Source: Plesiocystis pacifica SIR-1
GTDB taxonomy: Bacteria; Myxococcota_A; Polyangia; Nannocystales; Nannocystaceae
Direction: 5' to 3'
NCBI RefSeq assembly: GCF_000170895.1
Contig: NZ_ABCS01000068.1
Span: 1 to 55,304 of the forward strand
Length of the DNA: 55,304 nucleotides
Positions 42,795 through 53,387 of the stretch are shown here, one piece after another; the first letter of the stretch is position 1; each line of letters opens with the position of its first letter. A program made the translations under genes and the position numbers. Under the pieces are notes generated by a model. It did no database searches. It saw only the letters and a program-made list of their open reading frames with translations, and was not told the origin of the DNA.

Positions 42795-43676
42795 TCACTC
42801 GGAGCTGGGCTCGGGCTCCGCCTCGTCCTGGCCCTGCTCTCGCCGGTGGCGCGCTCGCGCGTGTTCGCGCGCAGCCTCCAGGCGCTCCGCGAGCAGGTCG
42901 CGGATCTCGGCGGTGATGCTTCGCGAATCTCGCCCCGCCGTCTCGATGACGTCGAGCAGCTCGACCCGGAACAGTGGAACGCGTTCGGGCATGTCGTACC
43001 ACTTGTCGCCCTTTTTGAGCACGGGCGGGTCGGACAGGATGAACATCGGAACGATGGGGACCCCGGCGCGTACCGCCGCCTCGGCCGCGCCGCGACGGAA
43101 GCGGCGCAGTCGCCAGGCCGGCGAGCGCGTACCCTCGGGGAACACCAGGACCGAGCGCCCGCTGCGGAGACGGTCGACGAAGATGTCGAGGACCGCGGTC
43201 ACCCCAAAGCGCTGCTCTTCGGCCTCGGGACCCTTGAAGTCGCCGCTCGCCTCGAACACCCGGCGCATCGCGCCCGAGCGGTACAGCGCCGACTTCACCA
43301 GCACGACCACGCCCGGCATGCAGGCCTTGATGAACAGCACGTCGATGAGCGAGGGGTGATTGGCGACGACGACCTTGGGCCCGGGGGGCAACGCGGCGAT
43401 GGCCTCGGGCGAGGGCAGCTCGTAGCGCATCAGGCCGAGGGTGGCCATGACGTCGACGGACACGCGGTAGGCCCGGACGAAGAAGTCGTCGAGCTGGGCC
43501 TGGGCCTCGTCGGCGGGCAGCTCGCGGAGTCGCCGACGCTCGAGCGGGAGGAGGATCCAGGCGATGACTTGCAGGCCTCCGTAGAAGAACAGGAAGGCGA
43601 TGCCGGACAGGGGAATGCGGATGAAGCGGTGCACGGCGGGGAAGGGGATGCTTCCACGCAGGGCGGCGATGGCCAA
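42795..43676 (-). CDS. 1-acyl-sn-glycerol-3-phosphate acyltransferase family protein (PlsC-like)
   Basis: 293 residues from the TTG at 43676, preferred because GGAGGA lies 11 nt upstream; ATG at 43799 or GTG at 43634 are alternatives. An N-terminal hydrophobic segment (SGIAFLFFYGGLQVIAWILL) is followed by the acyltransferase motifs VVVANHPSLIDV (NHxxxxD), DIFVDRLRSGRSVLVFPEGTRS and GVPIVPMFI. The family acylates lysophosphatidate or related lipids at the inner membrane. The region between the ATG and the TTG is AT-richer and unlike coding DNA. It diverges from the VCBS lipoprotein. The substrate is not determined. Confidence 0.87.
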   Translation of the reverse strand: MAIAALRGSIPFPAVHRFIRIPLSGIAFLFFYGGLQVIAWILLPLERRRLRELPADEAQAQLDDFFVRAYRVSVDVMATLGLMRYELPSPEAIAALPPGPKVVVANHPSLIDVLFIKACMPGVVVLVKSALYRSGAMRRVFEASGDFKGPEAEEQRFGVTAVLDIFVDRLRSGRSVLVFPEGTRSPAWRLRRFRRGAAEAAVRAGVPIVPMFILSDPPVLKKGDKWYDMPERVPLFRVELLDVIETAGRDSRSITAEIRDLLAERLEAAREHARARHRREQGQDEAEPEPSSE

Positions 43677-43885
43677 GCGGCGGGGATCTCCTCCGACTTG
43701 GTGAGGGCGCGTTGGTTTTTGTGAATCGAGGTCGCGTGCGTTGAAAGCGCCGGTGGAAGGAGACCCCGGCGAGGCCTTGGTTTGCAGGCCTGGCTCCATC
43801 TTTCGCGTGCTCCGCGGGATTTTTCGCGTGATGCCGCATTGATCGATGCGATCATGTCTGGAGACACCCGGTCTGGAGTCCGCCC

Positions 43886-45163
<1,278 letters not shown>

Positions 45164-45177
45164 GCTCGGCGCGCCCC

Positions 45178-45933
45178 TTGGAGGAGACGCGTCGGCTCGA
45201 GGCCCTCGACGAGGCCGTGCCCTTCGTGGGCGCGGTCCGCCGGGTCGAGCGGGGCGAGGCGTCCATCGAGGAGCCGGCGATGATCCTGCGCGCGAACATG
45301 GAGCGCTTCGGGCTGTTCTTGTTCGGGCCGTTCAGCGGCGGCAACTTCCCGCCCGAGGGCACGCTGCGCGACGACGCCGACGGCATGCGGCTGAGCGAGT
45401 ACCTCGAGCAGCTCGCGCGGACCCTCGCCCGGAGCGCGGGGCTGCCCCTCGGCCCGACGAGCGTGCCCGGGAACGCGGCGGGCTACCTCGGGCCCCTCGG
45501 CTTCGCGCGCTCCGACGAGGACGAGCCCGACTACTGGGCGTCCTCGAACTTCGAGGCCCACGAGCACGACAAGCTGTTCCCCTTCCTGTCGGCGACGATG
45601 CTGCTCATCGAGGGCACCGCGTTCACCAACGACGTCGCCGTGTTCGCCGGGGCGCCCGGCTTTGCCGACCCGACCCTGTGGGAGTTTGGCGGGGCCTGGT
45701 CGCAGCGAGGCTGGGGCCAGACCCTGGCCGAGTGGGCCGCGTGGGCGGGCTGGGTCCACGGCAGCGGTCGGCCCCTGACCTACGTCGACTTCTACATCGG
45801 CGGGGCCGGGGGCGTGCCGGACTACTCGTCCTTCGTGGCGACGGCCCGGCGGAGCATCGCCGAGGTCTCGCGCCAGCTGTGGGCTGAGGCCAGCTTGCCC
45901 GCTCAGCTCCTGGCCGAGGGCTTGCGCGCGTAG
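45178..45933 (+). CDS. Hypothetical soluble protein, possibly cotranscribed with the VCBS lipoprotein
   Basis: 251 residues if started at the TTG at 45178; GTG at 45217 or ATG at 45280 are alternatives and none has a good ribosome site. Codon use and composition are those of a real gene. Aromatic and Gly-rich phrases such as RFGLFLFGPFSGGNFPPEG, WASSNFEAHEHDKLFPFL and WEFGGAWSQRGWGQTLAEW suggest a folded protein; the motif EAHEHDK could bind metal. There is no signal peptide, membrane helix or recognised family. Its last 31 bp overlap the 3' end of the opposing YeeE/YedE gene. Confidence 0.6.
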   Translation: MEETRRLEALDEAVPFVGAVRRVERGEASIEEPAMILRANMERFGLFLFGPFSGGNFPPEGTLRDDADGMRLSEYLEQLARTLARSAGLPLGPTSVPGNAAGYLGPLGFARSDEDEPDYWASSNFEAHEHDKLFPFLSATMLLIEGTAFTNDVAVFAGAPGFADPTLWEFGGAWSQRGWGQTLAEWAAWAGWVHGSGRPLTYVDFYIGGAGGVPDYSSFVATARRSIAEVSRQLWAEASLPAQLLAEGLRA

Positions 45934-46348
45934 AGGAACATGCCGGCGAGCAGGCCGATGACGAACACGATCGCCGCCGGGGCGCCGCTGACCACGGACA
46001 CGAGCCCGGGCCCGGGGCAGTAGCCGCCCGCGCCCCAGCCGAGGCCAAAGAGCACGGCGCCGAGGATCAGGGGTCGGTCGATGGTCTTGTTGGTGGGCAC
46101 GCGGCAGGGGCCGCCGAGCGCCGGCTGGGCCTGCATGCGCCGCTGGTAGAGGGCGTGGGCCGAGGCGTAGACCGCGATCGCGCCGACCATGACGAAGGCC
46201 AGGCTCGGGTCCCAGGTGCCGTCGGCGAGGCCCCCGAGGTCGAGGAAGGCGAGCACCACGTTGGCGTCGGTCATCCCGGCCAGGCCGAGGCCGAGGGCGA
46301 ACAGCAAGCCGGCCGCGCCGGCGATGAGCGTGCGCTTTTGGTCGGCGC

Positions 46349-46352
<4 letters not shown>
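45903..46352 (-). CDS. YeeE/YedE family membrane protein, C-terminal half type (DUF6691-like)
   Basis: 149 residues from the GTG at 46352, which overlaps the upstream gene's stop (GTGA). Four hydrophobic segments are visible, with the family marks GLLFALGLGLAGMTDANVVL and FGLGWGAGGYCPGPGLVSV, which carries the conserved Cys of the sulfur-transport (thiosulfate uptake) fold. In larger family members both halves are one chain; here they are two genes that probably work as a complex. No rhodanese or sulfur regulator lies beside them. The protein probably brings sulfur species through the inner membrane. Confidence 0.9.
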
Positions 46353-46786
<434 letters not shown>

Positions 46787-46791
46787 GGAGA

Positions 46792-46798
46792 CCTCCTT
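46792..46798 (-). promoter_or_regulatory. Strong ribosome binding site AAGGAGG for the YeeE/YedE gene
   Basis: AAGGAGG on the minus strand, 5 nt before the ATG at 46786. It is one of only two perfect Shine-Dalgarno sites noticed in the window, and it settles the start codon. Confidence 0.8.
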
Positions 46799-46983
46799 GA
46801 AGGGGAGTCGGGGCCGGCGTCGTTGGGGGGGCGCCGGTCTCGGGAGGTGAGAGCCGCGGCCTCGAGAAAGGGTTCGCGAGCCTCGGCGAGAACAGGTTGG
46901 GCTCCTCCTCTGGGGAGGTTCGGCGCTCGGGGAGCGCGCGAGCGCTTGCCAGGGGAGGCCGACCCCGGCACAACTGCCTCACC

Positions 46984-48183
46984 TTGGCGCCCTCGCTCCA
47001 GCTTCGACACCGACGCGCGCGCGCGTGGGCCTTGCTCGCGTGCCTCGGTGCAGGGGTGACGGGGTGCCCTTCGTCGCAGGGCGCTCAGCAGGCCAAAGCC
47101 GGCGCGGGCGAGCGCCCAGCGCCCGTCGAGGTCGCCGTCGCCGAGCTCGGCAGCATCGAAGAGCAGTGGACCTTGCTCGGCAGCGTCCGCTCGCTGCGGG
47201 CCGCCTCGCTCGCGTTTGGAGCGGGCGGCGAGCTCACCTTCCTCGAGGTCCGCGAGGGCGATCGCGTCGAGCTCGGGGCCGTGCTCGCGGAGATCGACGA
47301 GGACCGCGCGCGGGCTCAGCTGTCCGCGGCGATCTCGAGCCGTCGAGAGAGCGAGCGCGAGCTCGCGCAGGCGCGCCGGGAGGCCGAGCGGGCCGCCGAG
47401 CTCGGCGAAGCGGTGCTCGCCAGCGAGGTCATCGAGCGCGAGGCCGTGCGCGCCGAGACCCTCGAGGCCCGCAAGGGCACGCTCGCCGCCCGGATCCGCG
47501 CCGCCAAGGCCGAGCTGTCGGATTACCAGATGCTCGCCCCCTTCTCCGGGGTGGTCGCGGCTCGCCACGTCGACGTGGGCCAGTGGATCGACCCGGGCCA
47601 GCTCGTGCTCGAGCTCGTCGACCCCGAGGCCGTCGAGGTCCTCGTCGACGCGCTGCCCCGCCTCGCCGGTCACGTGCGCGTGGGCGGACGCGCGAGCTTG
47701 CGGCCGGCCGAGGGCTTGCCGGGGGCGGAGCCCGTCGAGGCCGAGATCGTCGGCGTGGTGCCCTCCCTCGACCCGACGACCCGCAACTTCACCGTGCGCC
47801 TGCGCCCCCTCGCCGGCGCGGGCGAGGAGCAGGCCTGGCTCGTGCCCGGGGCCTCGGTCGGCGTGGCCTTCCCGGTCCGCTTCTCGACGCAGGAGGCGGG
47901 TGCGGAGGTCGAGGCCGAGGCACCGAGCGTCATCGTGCCCCGCGACGCCCTGGTCCTCGGCGCCGTCGACATCCGCGTGGTCACCGTGGTCGACGGCGCG
48001 GCCAAGCCCGTGCAGATCGAGGTGCTGGCCTCGGCGGGCGATCAGGCCCTGGTCCGCGGCGCGGGCCTCGAGCCCCGGTCCGTGGTCGTGACCCGGGGCA
48101 ACGAGCGCCTGCGTCCGGGCCAGAGCGTGCGCGTGCTCGAGCCGTCGACGGCCGAGGGCGACAGCGCCGAGGCGCAGCCGTGA
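46984..48183 (+). CDS. RND efflux periplasmic adaptor (HlyD/MFP family) lipoprotein
   Basis: 399 residues from the TTG at 46984; the frame is also open back to a TTG at 46897. The later start is preferred because it gives a basic n-region (RHRRARAW) and a hydrophobic stretch ending LGAGVTGC. Adaptor features are present: barrel-sandwich halves VRSLRAASLAFGAGGELTFL with VREGDRVELGAVLAEID, and YQMLAPFSGVVAARHVDVGQ; a long coiled hairpin between them (SRRESERELAQARREAERA); then a beta-barrel domain. It connects the pump below to an outer-membrane channel, which is not encoded here. Its stop overlaps the pump's GTG start. Confidence 0.93.
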   Translation: MAPSLQLRHRRARAWALLACLGAGVTGCPSSQGAQQAKAGAGERPAPVEVAVAELGSIEEQWTLLGSVRSLRAASLAFGAGGELTFLEVREGDRVELGAVLAEIDEDRARAQLSAAISSRRESERELAQARREAERAAELGEAVLASEVIEREAVRAETLEARKGTLAARIRAAKAELSDYQMLAPFSGVVAARHVDVGQWIDPGQLVLELVDPEAVEVLVDALPRLAGHVRVGGRASLRPAEGLPGAEPVEAEIVGVVPSLDPTTRNFTVRLRPLAGAGEEQAWLVPGASVGVAFPVRFSTQEAGAEVEAEAPSVIVPRDALVLGAVDIRVVTVVDGAAKPVQIEVLASAGDQALVRGAGLEPRSVVVTRGNERLRPGQSVRVLEPSTAEGDSAEAQP

Positions 48184-51100
48184 GCGCGAGCGAGGGGCCC
48201 GCCCAAGCTCGCGCTTCGAGCGAGCCCCCGAGCGGCCTGCTGGCGACGCTCATCCACCGCCCCGTCACCGTCACCGTCGGCCTCGTCCTGCTCATCCTCG
48301 CGGGCTTGTTGTCCGTCGCCGGGCTGCCCATCCAGCTGACCCCGGACATCACCGTGCCCACGGTGACCGTGAACACGCGCTGGCCCGGGTCGAGCCCGGC
48401 GGAGGTCGAGGCCGAGCTGCTCGAGGAGCAGGAGGAGGCGCTCAAGAGCGTCGTCGGCCTGGTCCGCATGGAGTCGACGGCGCGCCCGGACCAGGCCGAG
48501 ATCACCCTCGAGTTCGAGGTCGGCACGGAGCTCGAGCTCGCGCTGGTCCGGGTCTCGAACGCCCTGACCGAGGTGCCCGCCTATCCCGACGCCGCCGACC
48601 AGCCCGTCGTGACCACGTCGAGCTCCACGGGCCCGCCGCTGTCGATCATCGCGATCCGCTCGCCCGAGGGGGAGCCCGTGGCCGCCTACCGGACCTGGGT
48701 CGAGGACGAGATCCTCCCGCAGATCGAGCGCATCCCCGGGGTCGCGAGCATCCGCCACATCGGCGGGCGCGACACGGAGGTCCACGTCGACTTCGACGTC
48801 GCCGCCCTCGCGGCCCGGCGCATCTCCGTGGCCGAGGTCGCCGCGCGGGTCCGGGCCGAGCTCACCGACGTGTCCGCCGGGGACCTGAGCGTGGGCAAGC
48901 GCCGCCTGCTGGTCCGCACGCCGCTGAGCCCCGATCGCGCCGAGGACCTCGAGGCCGTGGTCATCGGCGCCGGGGAGGCGGGCCAGCCGATCCTGCTCGG
49001 CGACGTCGCCGAGGTCGAGGTCGGCCTGCGCAAGCCCTTCGGCGTGGCCATGACCAACGAGCGCCCGGCCATGGTCCTGCTGCTGTTTCGGGAGGCGGGG
49101 ACCAACGTGCTCGAGGTGTCCTCGGAGATCCGCGCCGTGGTCGAGGCGCTCGACCGCGACACCCTCGCGCCCGAGGGCCTGAGCATCGAGGTGCTCAGCG
49201 ATCAGACCGGCTACATCGAGGGCGCCCTGGCCCTGGTCCGACAGAACCTGATCGTCGGCGGGGTCCTGGCCATCGTCGTGCTGTGGCTGTTCCTGCGCAG
49301 CGTCGGGGCGGCGGGGCTCATCGGCCTGTCGATCCCCGTGTGCGTGTTCGGCACGGCCCTGGGCATGGCGGTGCTCGGGCGCACGGTCAACGTGGTCTCC
49401 CTCGCCGGCACCGCCTTCGCCGTCGGCATGGTCGTCGACAATTCCATCGTCGTGCTCGAGTCCATCGACACCTGGCGCGGGCGCGTCGACACCATGGCCG
49501 AGGCGGCGTGGCGCGGCGTGGGCGAGGTCTGGGGCGCGCTCTTGGCCAGCACGGCGACGACCGCCGCCGTGTTCATCCCGGTGATCCTGTGGCAGGACGA
49601 GGTCGGCGAGCTGCTCCGCGACGTCGCCGCGGCCATCTCCGTCGCGGTCGTCGTGTCTTTGCTGGTCTCGGTGCTCGCCCTGCCCAGCCTCGCGGCGCGG
49701 CTGCTGAGCGTGCGCGAGGCGGCCGAGGACGAGGCGCGAGCGCAGGGGAGGGCGCCGCTGGGTCCGCGCCTGCGCGCGGCCGTGGGCGCGCAGGTCGGCT
49801 GGCTGAGCGCCCGCTGGACCCGCGCCCTCGCCACCTTGCTCGTCGCCATGGTCGGCTCCGCGGCCCTCGGGGCGTGGCTGCTCCCGCCCATGGAGTACCT
49901 GCCGACGGGCAACCGCAACCTCGTGTTCGGCATCATCACGCCGCCGCCGGGCTACTCCATCGACGAGCTCGAGGCCATCGGCGAGGCCTTCCAGGCCCGG
50001 GTCGCCCAGCACGCGGGGGTCGAGCGCGACGGCGTCCCGGCGATCAGCCGATCCTTCTTCGTGGGCGACCCCAACCGGGTGTTCTGCGGGGCGGCGGCCG
50101 TTGACGACGCCCGGGCCGGCGAGCTCGCGGCCTTTTACCGCCAGCGCCAGGCCGAGGTCCCAGGGGTCTACGCCTTCGCCAGCCAGGCCTCGCTGTTCGC
50201 CAACCGCCTCGGCGGGGGCCGGGCCGTCGAGGTCGATCTGTCCGGCTCGGACCTGCGCGCCCTCGTCGGCGCCGGCGGGGCCTTGCTGGGCAGCATCCGC
50301 GAGGCCATCCCCGGCGCCCAGGTCCGGCCCATCCCCTCCCTCGAGCTCGGGGCCCCCGAGCTCCACGTGATCCCCAGGCGGGGCGAGGTCGCGGGCCTCG
50401 GGGTCCGCGGATCCGAGCTGGGCGCGACCGTCGACGCCCTCGTCGACGGGCAGATCATCGGCGAGTGGGGTCGGGAGGGCGAGCCCAAGGTCGACGTGGT
50501 CTTGCGCGGACGCTTGCCCGACGACCAGGGCACGCTCCGGTCTTCGGGGAGCCAGGCCGGCGCCGACGCGAGCACGCGGCTGAGCGCGGCCCAGCTCGCG
50601 GCGGCCCCGGTGACCACGCCCTCGGGCGAGGTCGTCCCCCTGGGCTCCCTGGCGACCATCGAAGAGCGCCTCGGGCCCACGCAGATCCGCCGCATCGAGC
50701 GCTCGCGCTCGATCACCTTGCAGGTCACCCCGCCCGAGACCGTGGCCCTCGAGACGGCCATGGCGACGATCCGCGAGCAGGTCGACGCCATGCAGGCCAG
50801 CGAGGTCATCCCCGCGGGCGTCGACGTCCAGCTCTCGGGCACGGCGGGCAAGCTCGAGCAGGCCCAGGGCCGCTTCGCCCAGGTCCTGCTGCTCGCCGTG
50901 GTCATCTCCTACCTGCTGCTGGCCGCGCTGTTCGAGGACTTCATCGCGCCCTTCGCCGTGCTCGTCAGCGTGCCGCTCGCGGGGGCCGGGGGCGTCCTCG
51001 GGCTGCTCGCCGTCGATCGCTGGCTCGGTCTTTCGGGCGGCGACCAGCCCTTCGACCTGATGACCGCGCTGGGCTTTTTGATCCTCATCGGCGTCGTGGT

Positions 51101-51416
51101 CAACAACGCGATCCTGGTCGTCGACGGGGCCCAGGCCCGGCGCCGCGCCGACCCCGAGCTCGGGATCAGCGAGGCCGCAGCCCAGGCCGTCGAGGCCCGG
51201 GTGCGGCCGATCTTCATGAGCGCCCTGACCTCCCTCGCCGGGCTCGTGCCCATGGTCGTGGCGTCGGGCTCGGGCTCGGAGCTCTACCGGGGCGTGGGCG
51301 CCGTGGTCCTCGGGGGTCTCGCGCTCTCGACGGTGCTGACCCTCTACGTCGTCCCCTGCGCCTACACCCTGCTCGCGCAGCTCAGCCGGCGTGTCACGGC
51401 ACTCCGGGCCAGCTGA
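48180..51416 (+). CDS. RND efflux transporter permease (AcrB/HAE1-like)
   Basis: 1078 residues from the GTG at 48180, coupled by 4 nt to the adaptor gene. Layout is that of RND pumps: a first helix in LIHRPVTVTVGLVLLILAG, porter domain (VNTRWPGSSPAEVEAELLEE), a block of helices with the proton-relay region GTAFAVGMVVDNSIVVLESI, a second periplasmic domain starting near YLPTGNRNLVFGIITPPPGY, and the final helices with LIGVVVNNAILVVDGAQARR and RVRPIFMSALTSLAGLVPMV. Length is typical. It probably exports hydrophobic compounds; metal-type CusA motifs are not evident. The TolC-like partner must be elsewhere. Confidence 0.96.
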   Translation: MSASEGPAQARASSEPPSGLLATLIHRPVTVTVGLVLLILAGLLSVAGLPIQLTPDITVPTVTVNTRWPGSSPAEVEAELLEEQEEALKSVVGLVRMESTARPDQAEITLEFEVGTELELALVRVSNALTEVPAYPDAADQPVVTTSSSTGPPLSIIAIRSPEGEPVAAYRTWVEDEILPQIERIPGVASIRHIGGRDTEVHVDFDVAALAARRISVAEVAARVRAELTDVSAGDLSVGKRRLLVRTPLSPDRAEDLEAVVIGAGEAGQPILLGDVAEVEVGLRKPFGVAMTNERPAMVLLLFREAGTNVLEVSSEIRAVVEALDRDTLAPEGLSIEVLSDQTGYIEGALALVRQNLIVGGVLAIVVLWLFLRSVGAAGLIGLSIPVCVFGTALGMAVLGRTVNVVSLAGTAFAVGMVVDNSIVVLESIDTWRGRVDTMAEAAWRGVGEVWGALLASTATTAAVFIPVILWQDEVGELLRDVAAAISVAVVVSLLVSVLALPSLAARLLSVREAAEDEARAQGRAPLGPRLRAAVGAQVGWLSARWTRALATLLVAMVGSAALGAWLLPPMEYLPTGNRNLVFGIITPPPGYSIDELEAIGEAFQARVAQHAGVERDGVPAISRSFFVGDPNRVFCGAAAVDDARAGELAAFYRQRQAEVPGVYAFASQASLFANRLGGGRAVEVDLSGSDLRALVGAGGALLGSIREAIPGAQVRPIPSLELGAPELHVIPRRGEVAGLGVRGSELGATVDALVDGQIIGEWGREGEPKVDVVLRGRLPDDQGTLRSSGSQAGADASTRLSAAQLAAAPVTTPSGEVVPLGSLATIEERLGPTQIRRIERSRSITLQVTPPETVALETAMATIREQVDAMQASEVIPAGVDVQLSGTAGKLEQAQGRFAQVLLLAVVISYLLLAALFEDFIAPFAVLVSVPLAGAGGVLGLLAVDRWLGLSGGDQPFDLMTALGFLILIGVVVNNAILVVDGAQARRRADPELGISEAAAQAVEARVRPIFMSALTSLAGLVPMVVASGSGSELYRGVGAVVLGGLALSTVLTLYVVPCAYTLLAQLSRRVTALRAS

Positions 51417-51436
51417 GGCGCGCCCGAGCTCGAGGC

Positions 51437-52213
51437 GAATCCACGCCCCCGCGTGCGGGGGCGACCCCATGCCGTCTCGAGGGCACGAACCCCATTGCCC
51501 ACCAAGCCAAAGCGGAGGAGCGGAGCGACGAAGCGCCCCCGGTTCGAGGTGGCTGTTTTGCCGTCGTGGACGACGCCACGCCCTCCCTGCCCCACGTCCA
51601 CGACTCAGGGATTGTCAACGAATCCACGCCCCCGCTTGCGGGGGCGACCACCAGCCTTCTCGTAGGCACGAACCCCATTGCCCACCAAGCCAAAGCGGAG
51701 GAGCGGAGCGACGAAGCGCCCCCGGTCTCGAGGCGCTCGTGGGGGCAAAGTAGAACTCAGGGATTGTCAACGAATCCACGCCCCCGCTTGCGGGGGCGAC
51801 CACCAGCCTTCTCGTAGGCACGAACTCCATTGCCCACCAAGCCAAAGCGGAGGAGCGGAGCGACGAAGCGCCCCCGGTCTCGAGGCGCTCGTGGGGGCAA
51901 AGTAGAACTCAGGGACTGTCAAGGATTCCACGCCCCCGCTTGCGGGGGGCGACCACCAGCCTTCTCGTAGGCACGAACTCCATTGCCCACCAAGCCAAAG
52001 CGGAGGAGCGGAGCGACGAAGCGCCCCCGGTCTCGAGGCGCTCGTGGGGGCAAAGTAGAACTCAGGGACTGTCAACGAATCCACGCCCCCGCTTGCGGGG
52101 GCGACCACCAGCCTTCTCGTAGGCACGAACCCCATTGCCCACCAAGCCAAAGCGGAGGAGCGGAGCGACGAAGCGCCCCCGGTCTCGAGGCGCTCGTGGG
52201 GGCAAAGTAGAAC
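51437..52213 (-). repeat. Family A intergenic repeat array, five tandem units
   Basis: Unit starts are at 51437, 51620, 51772, 51924 and 52077. The last four units are 152-153 nt and nearly identical; the first carries an inserted family B palindrome at 51563-51604 in place of part of its end. Each unit has a GC palindrome (CGCCCCCGCTTGCGGGGGCG), a spacer (GACCACCAGCCTTCTCGTAG), the core GCCAAAGCGGAGGAGCGGAG and the end GGGGGCAAAGTAGAACTCAG. The array is in sense with the leftward roadblock gene, whose stop codon lies in the terminal CTCAG. The 780 bp contain no gene. Confidence 0.92.
51563..51604 (-). repeat. Family B palindrome nested in the family A array
   Basis: Identical in sequence to the copies at 16685 and 16769, with arms GTCGTGGACG / CGTCCACGAC. 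It is followed by ACTCAGGGATTGTCAACGA, the normal family A junction, so it has replaced the end of the first unit. Confidence 0.88.
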
Positions 52214-52987
52214 TCAGACCTTGAGCTCGCTCGCGCCCTTGGCGAGCTGGTGGCGCGCCATCGCCAGGTTGCCGGTCTTGCGATCGATGGCCAGGTAGAG
52301 GAACAGGTTCGAGCCGACGGGGCGGATGATGTGCAGCTGGCTCGACAGCGTGATGAGGATGTCTTCGATCTCCCCCTCGATGTCGAGCGCCTCCATGACG
52401 CGCATCTTCGCGCGCACGACCTCCATGTTCCCGGCCGCCGCGACCTCGAGGTTGATCCCGGAGCCGCGGGTGGCCAGCGCCATGCCGGACTCGTGGTCAA
52501 CCAGTGCCACGCCGAGCGTGCCGGTGACTTGGTTGAAGATGGTGGAGATGGTTTGTTCGATGTTGGCCATGTTGAGTGCCTCCTTGAGGCGTCGAATTCG
52601 CCTGGCTACGCCGAGGTCGATGCTGTTGTCTGAGGGGCTGGGGAGCGCCGGCGTGGTGTCGGCGAGCGGAGGCTCGAGCTCGGGGAGCAGCCCGCTGCGT
52701 TGGAGTTTGGTGTCGAAGTTCCCTGCGCGCAGTGCACGGATTACTTGCTTGTGGGAAGCCTGCATGAGCTGGCGAATTGCTTCGACTCGATTTGATATAG
52801 TTAAACCCTTTGGGTAAACGGACTTTAGCGAAAACACTACGGTCCCTTCGACGAAGATTTGAGTGCAGACGTACTGCCTCGAAAATCCGTAATCTTCAGT
52901 CTGAATGTGGCACAGCAGCCCACGATGTCGGACATTGTGGTTATGTCCAACTTGGAAAGTGGAGGACTGGGCCGCCTCAAACGTCAT
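52214..52987 (-). CDS. Roadblock/LC7 domain protein with an N-terminal myxobacterial domain
   Basis: 257 residues from the ATG at 52987 (an ATG at 53068 is also in frame). The N-terminal part (about 1-100) contains FQVGHNHNVRHRGLLCHIQT, then VCTQIFVEGTVVFSLKSVYP and EAIRQLMQASHKQVIRALRAG; I recall similar small proteins in myxobacteria but no named family. After a linker, residues about 139-257 are a roadblock/LC7 domain (MANIEQTISTIFNQVTGTLG to HQLAKGASELKV). Such domains dimerise and act on small GTPases of the MglA type. A strong ribosome site before Met140 suggests that the roadblock part is also made alone. The 5' third is AT-richer than the rest. Confidence 0.85.
   Translation of the reverse strand: MTFEAAQSSTFQVGHNHNVRHRGLLCHIQTEDYGFSRQYVCTQIFVEGTVVFSLKSVYPKGLTISNRVEAIRQLMQASHKQVIRALRAGNFDTKLQRSGLLPELEPPLADTTPALPSPSDNSIDLGVARRIRRLKEALNMANIEQTISTIFNQVTGTLGVALVDHESGMALATRGSGINLEVAAAGNMEVVRAKMRVMEALDIEGEIEDILITLSSQLHIIRPVGSNLFLYLAIDRKTGNLAMARHQLAKGASELKV
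52579..52585 (-). promoter_or_regulatory. Internal ribosome binding site AAGGAGG inside the roadblock gene
   Basis: AAGGAGG on the minus strand, 8 nt before an in-frame ATG at 52570. It is ideally placed to start a separate 118-residue roadblock protein (52214-52570). Confidence 0.7.
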
Positions 52988-53387
52988 GGGTGGAGAGTTA
53001 CAGCTGTACTGAAATCGAGTCAAGCTATTTATCGCATAGCTCTGAGTTAGTGGTTCATTGTGGTCCATAGTCAGGAACTAATTAGTCAAGTACCTTTGCC
53101 TTGATGGGACACCGCAAAGGTATGTCTAAACAGCTTCAGGTTTCAGTTTAGGCAAATGTGCCCACCTAGAGGTTGGTGTACGAGTGTGGGATGTCAAAGT
53201 GCTCGCAATCGCCCGAAGGGGGACGATTGGAATGCTGGTGGAACGAGTGTCAATTTACAGTTTCGCGATGATCTCTTCGGACTGCTGACCTCGGCGCCCG
53301 ATACCCGAGCCAGGTGCGCGTCATGCTCATGTTGCGAGGGCGTGTCGCACGCGCAGGCTCGGGCGGTGCATCATCGAGGGGGCTACC
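52988..53387. other. AT-rich divergent promoter region between the roadblock and P450 genes
   Basis: The 400-bp region is clearly less GC-rich than its surroundings, from about 52800 to 53280. It contains CTAATTAG at about 53079, and a possible hairpin CAATCGCCC / GGGGGACGATTG at about 53207-53230 before the P450 gene. The frame upstream of the roadblock ATG is open to 53068 but is not protein-like. No RNA gene is recognised. Confidence 0.5.

Noticed and set aside
46787..46983. Leftward N-terminal extension of the YeeE/YedE gene
   Set aside because: The strong AAGGAGG at 46792-46798 fixes the start at 46786, and the upstream frame is rich in Pro/Arg and not protein-like.
51437..52213. CRISPR array
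   Set aside because: Units are 152 nt and identical throughout, without short constant repeats separated by unique spacers, and no cas gene is present.
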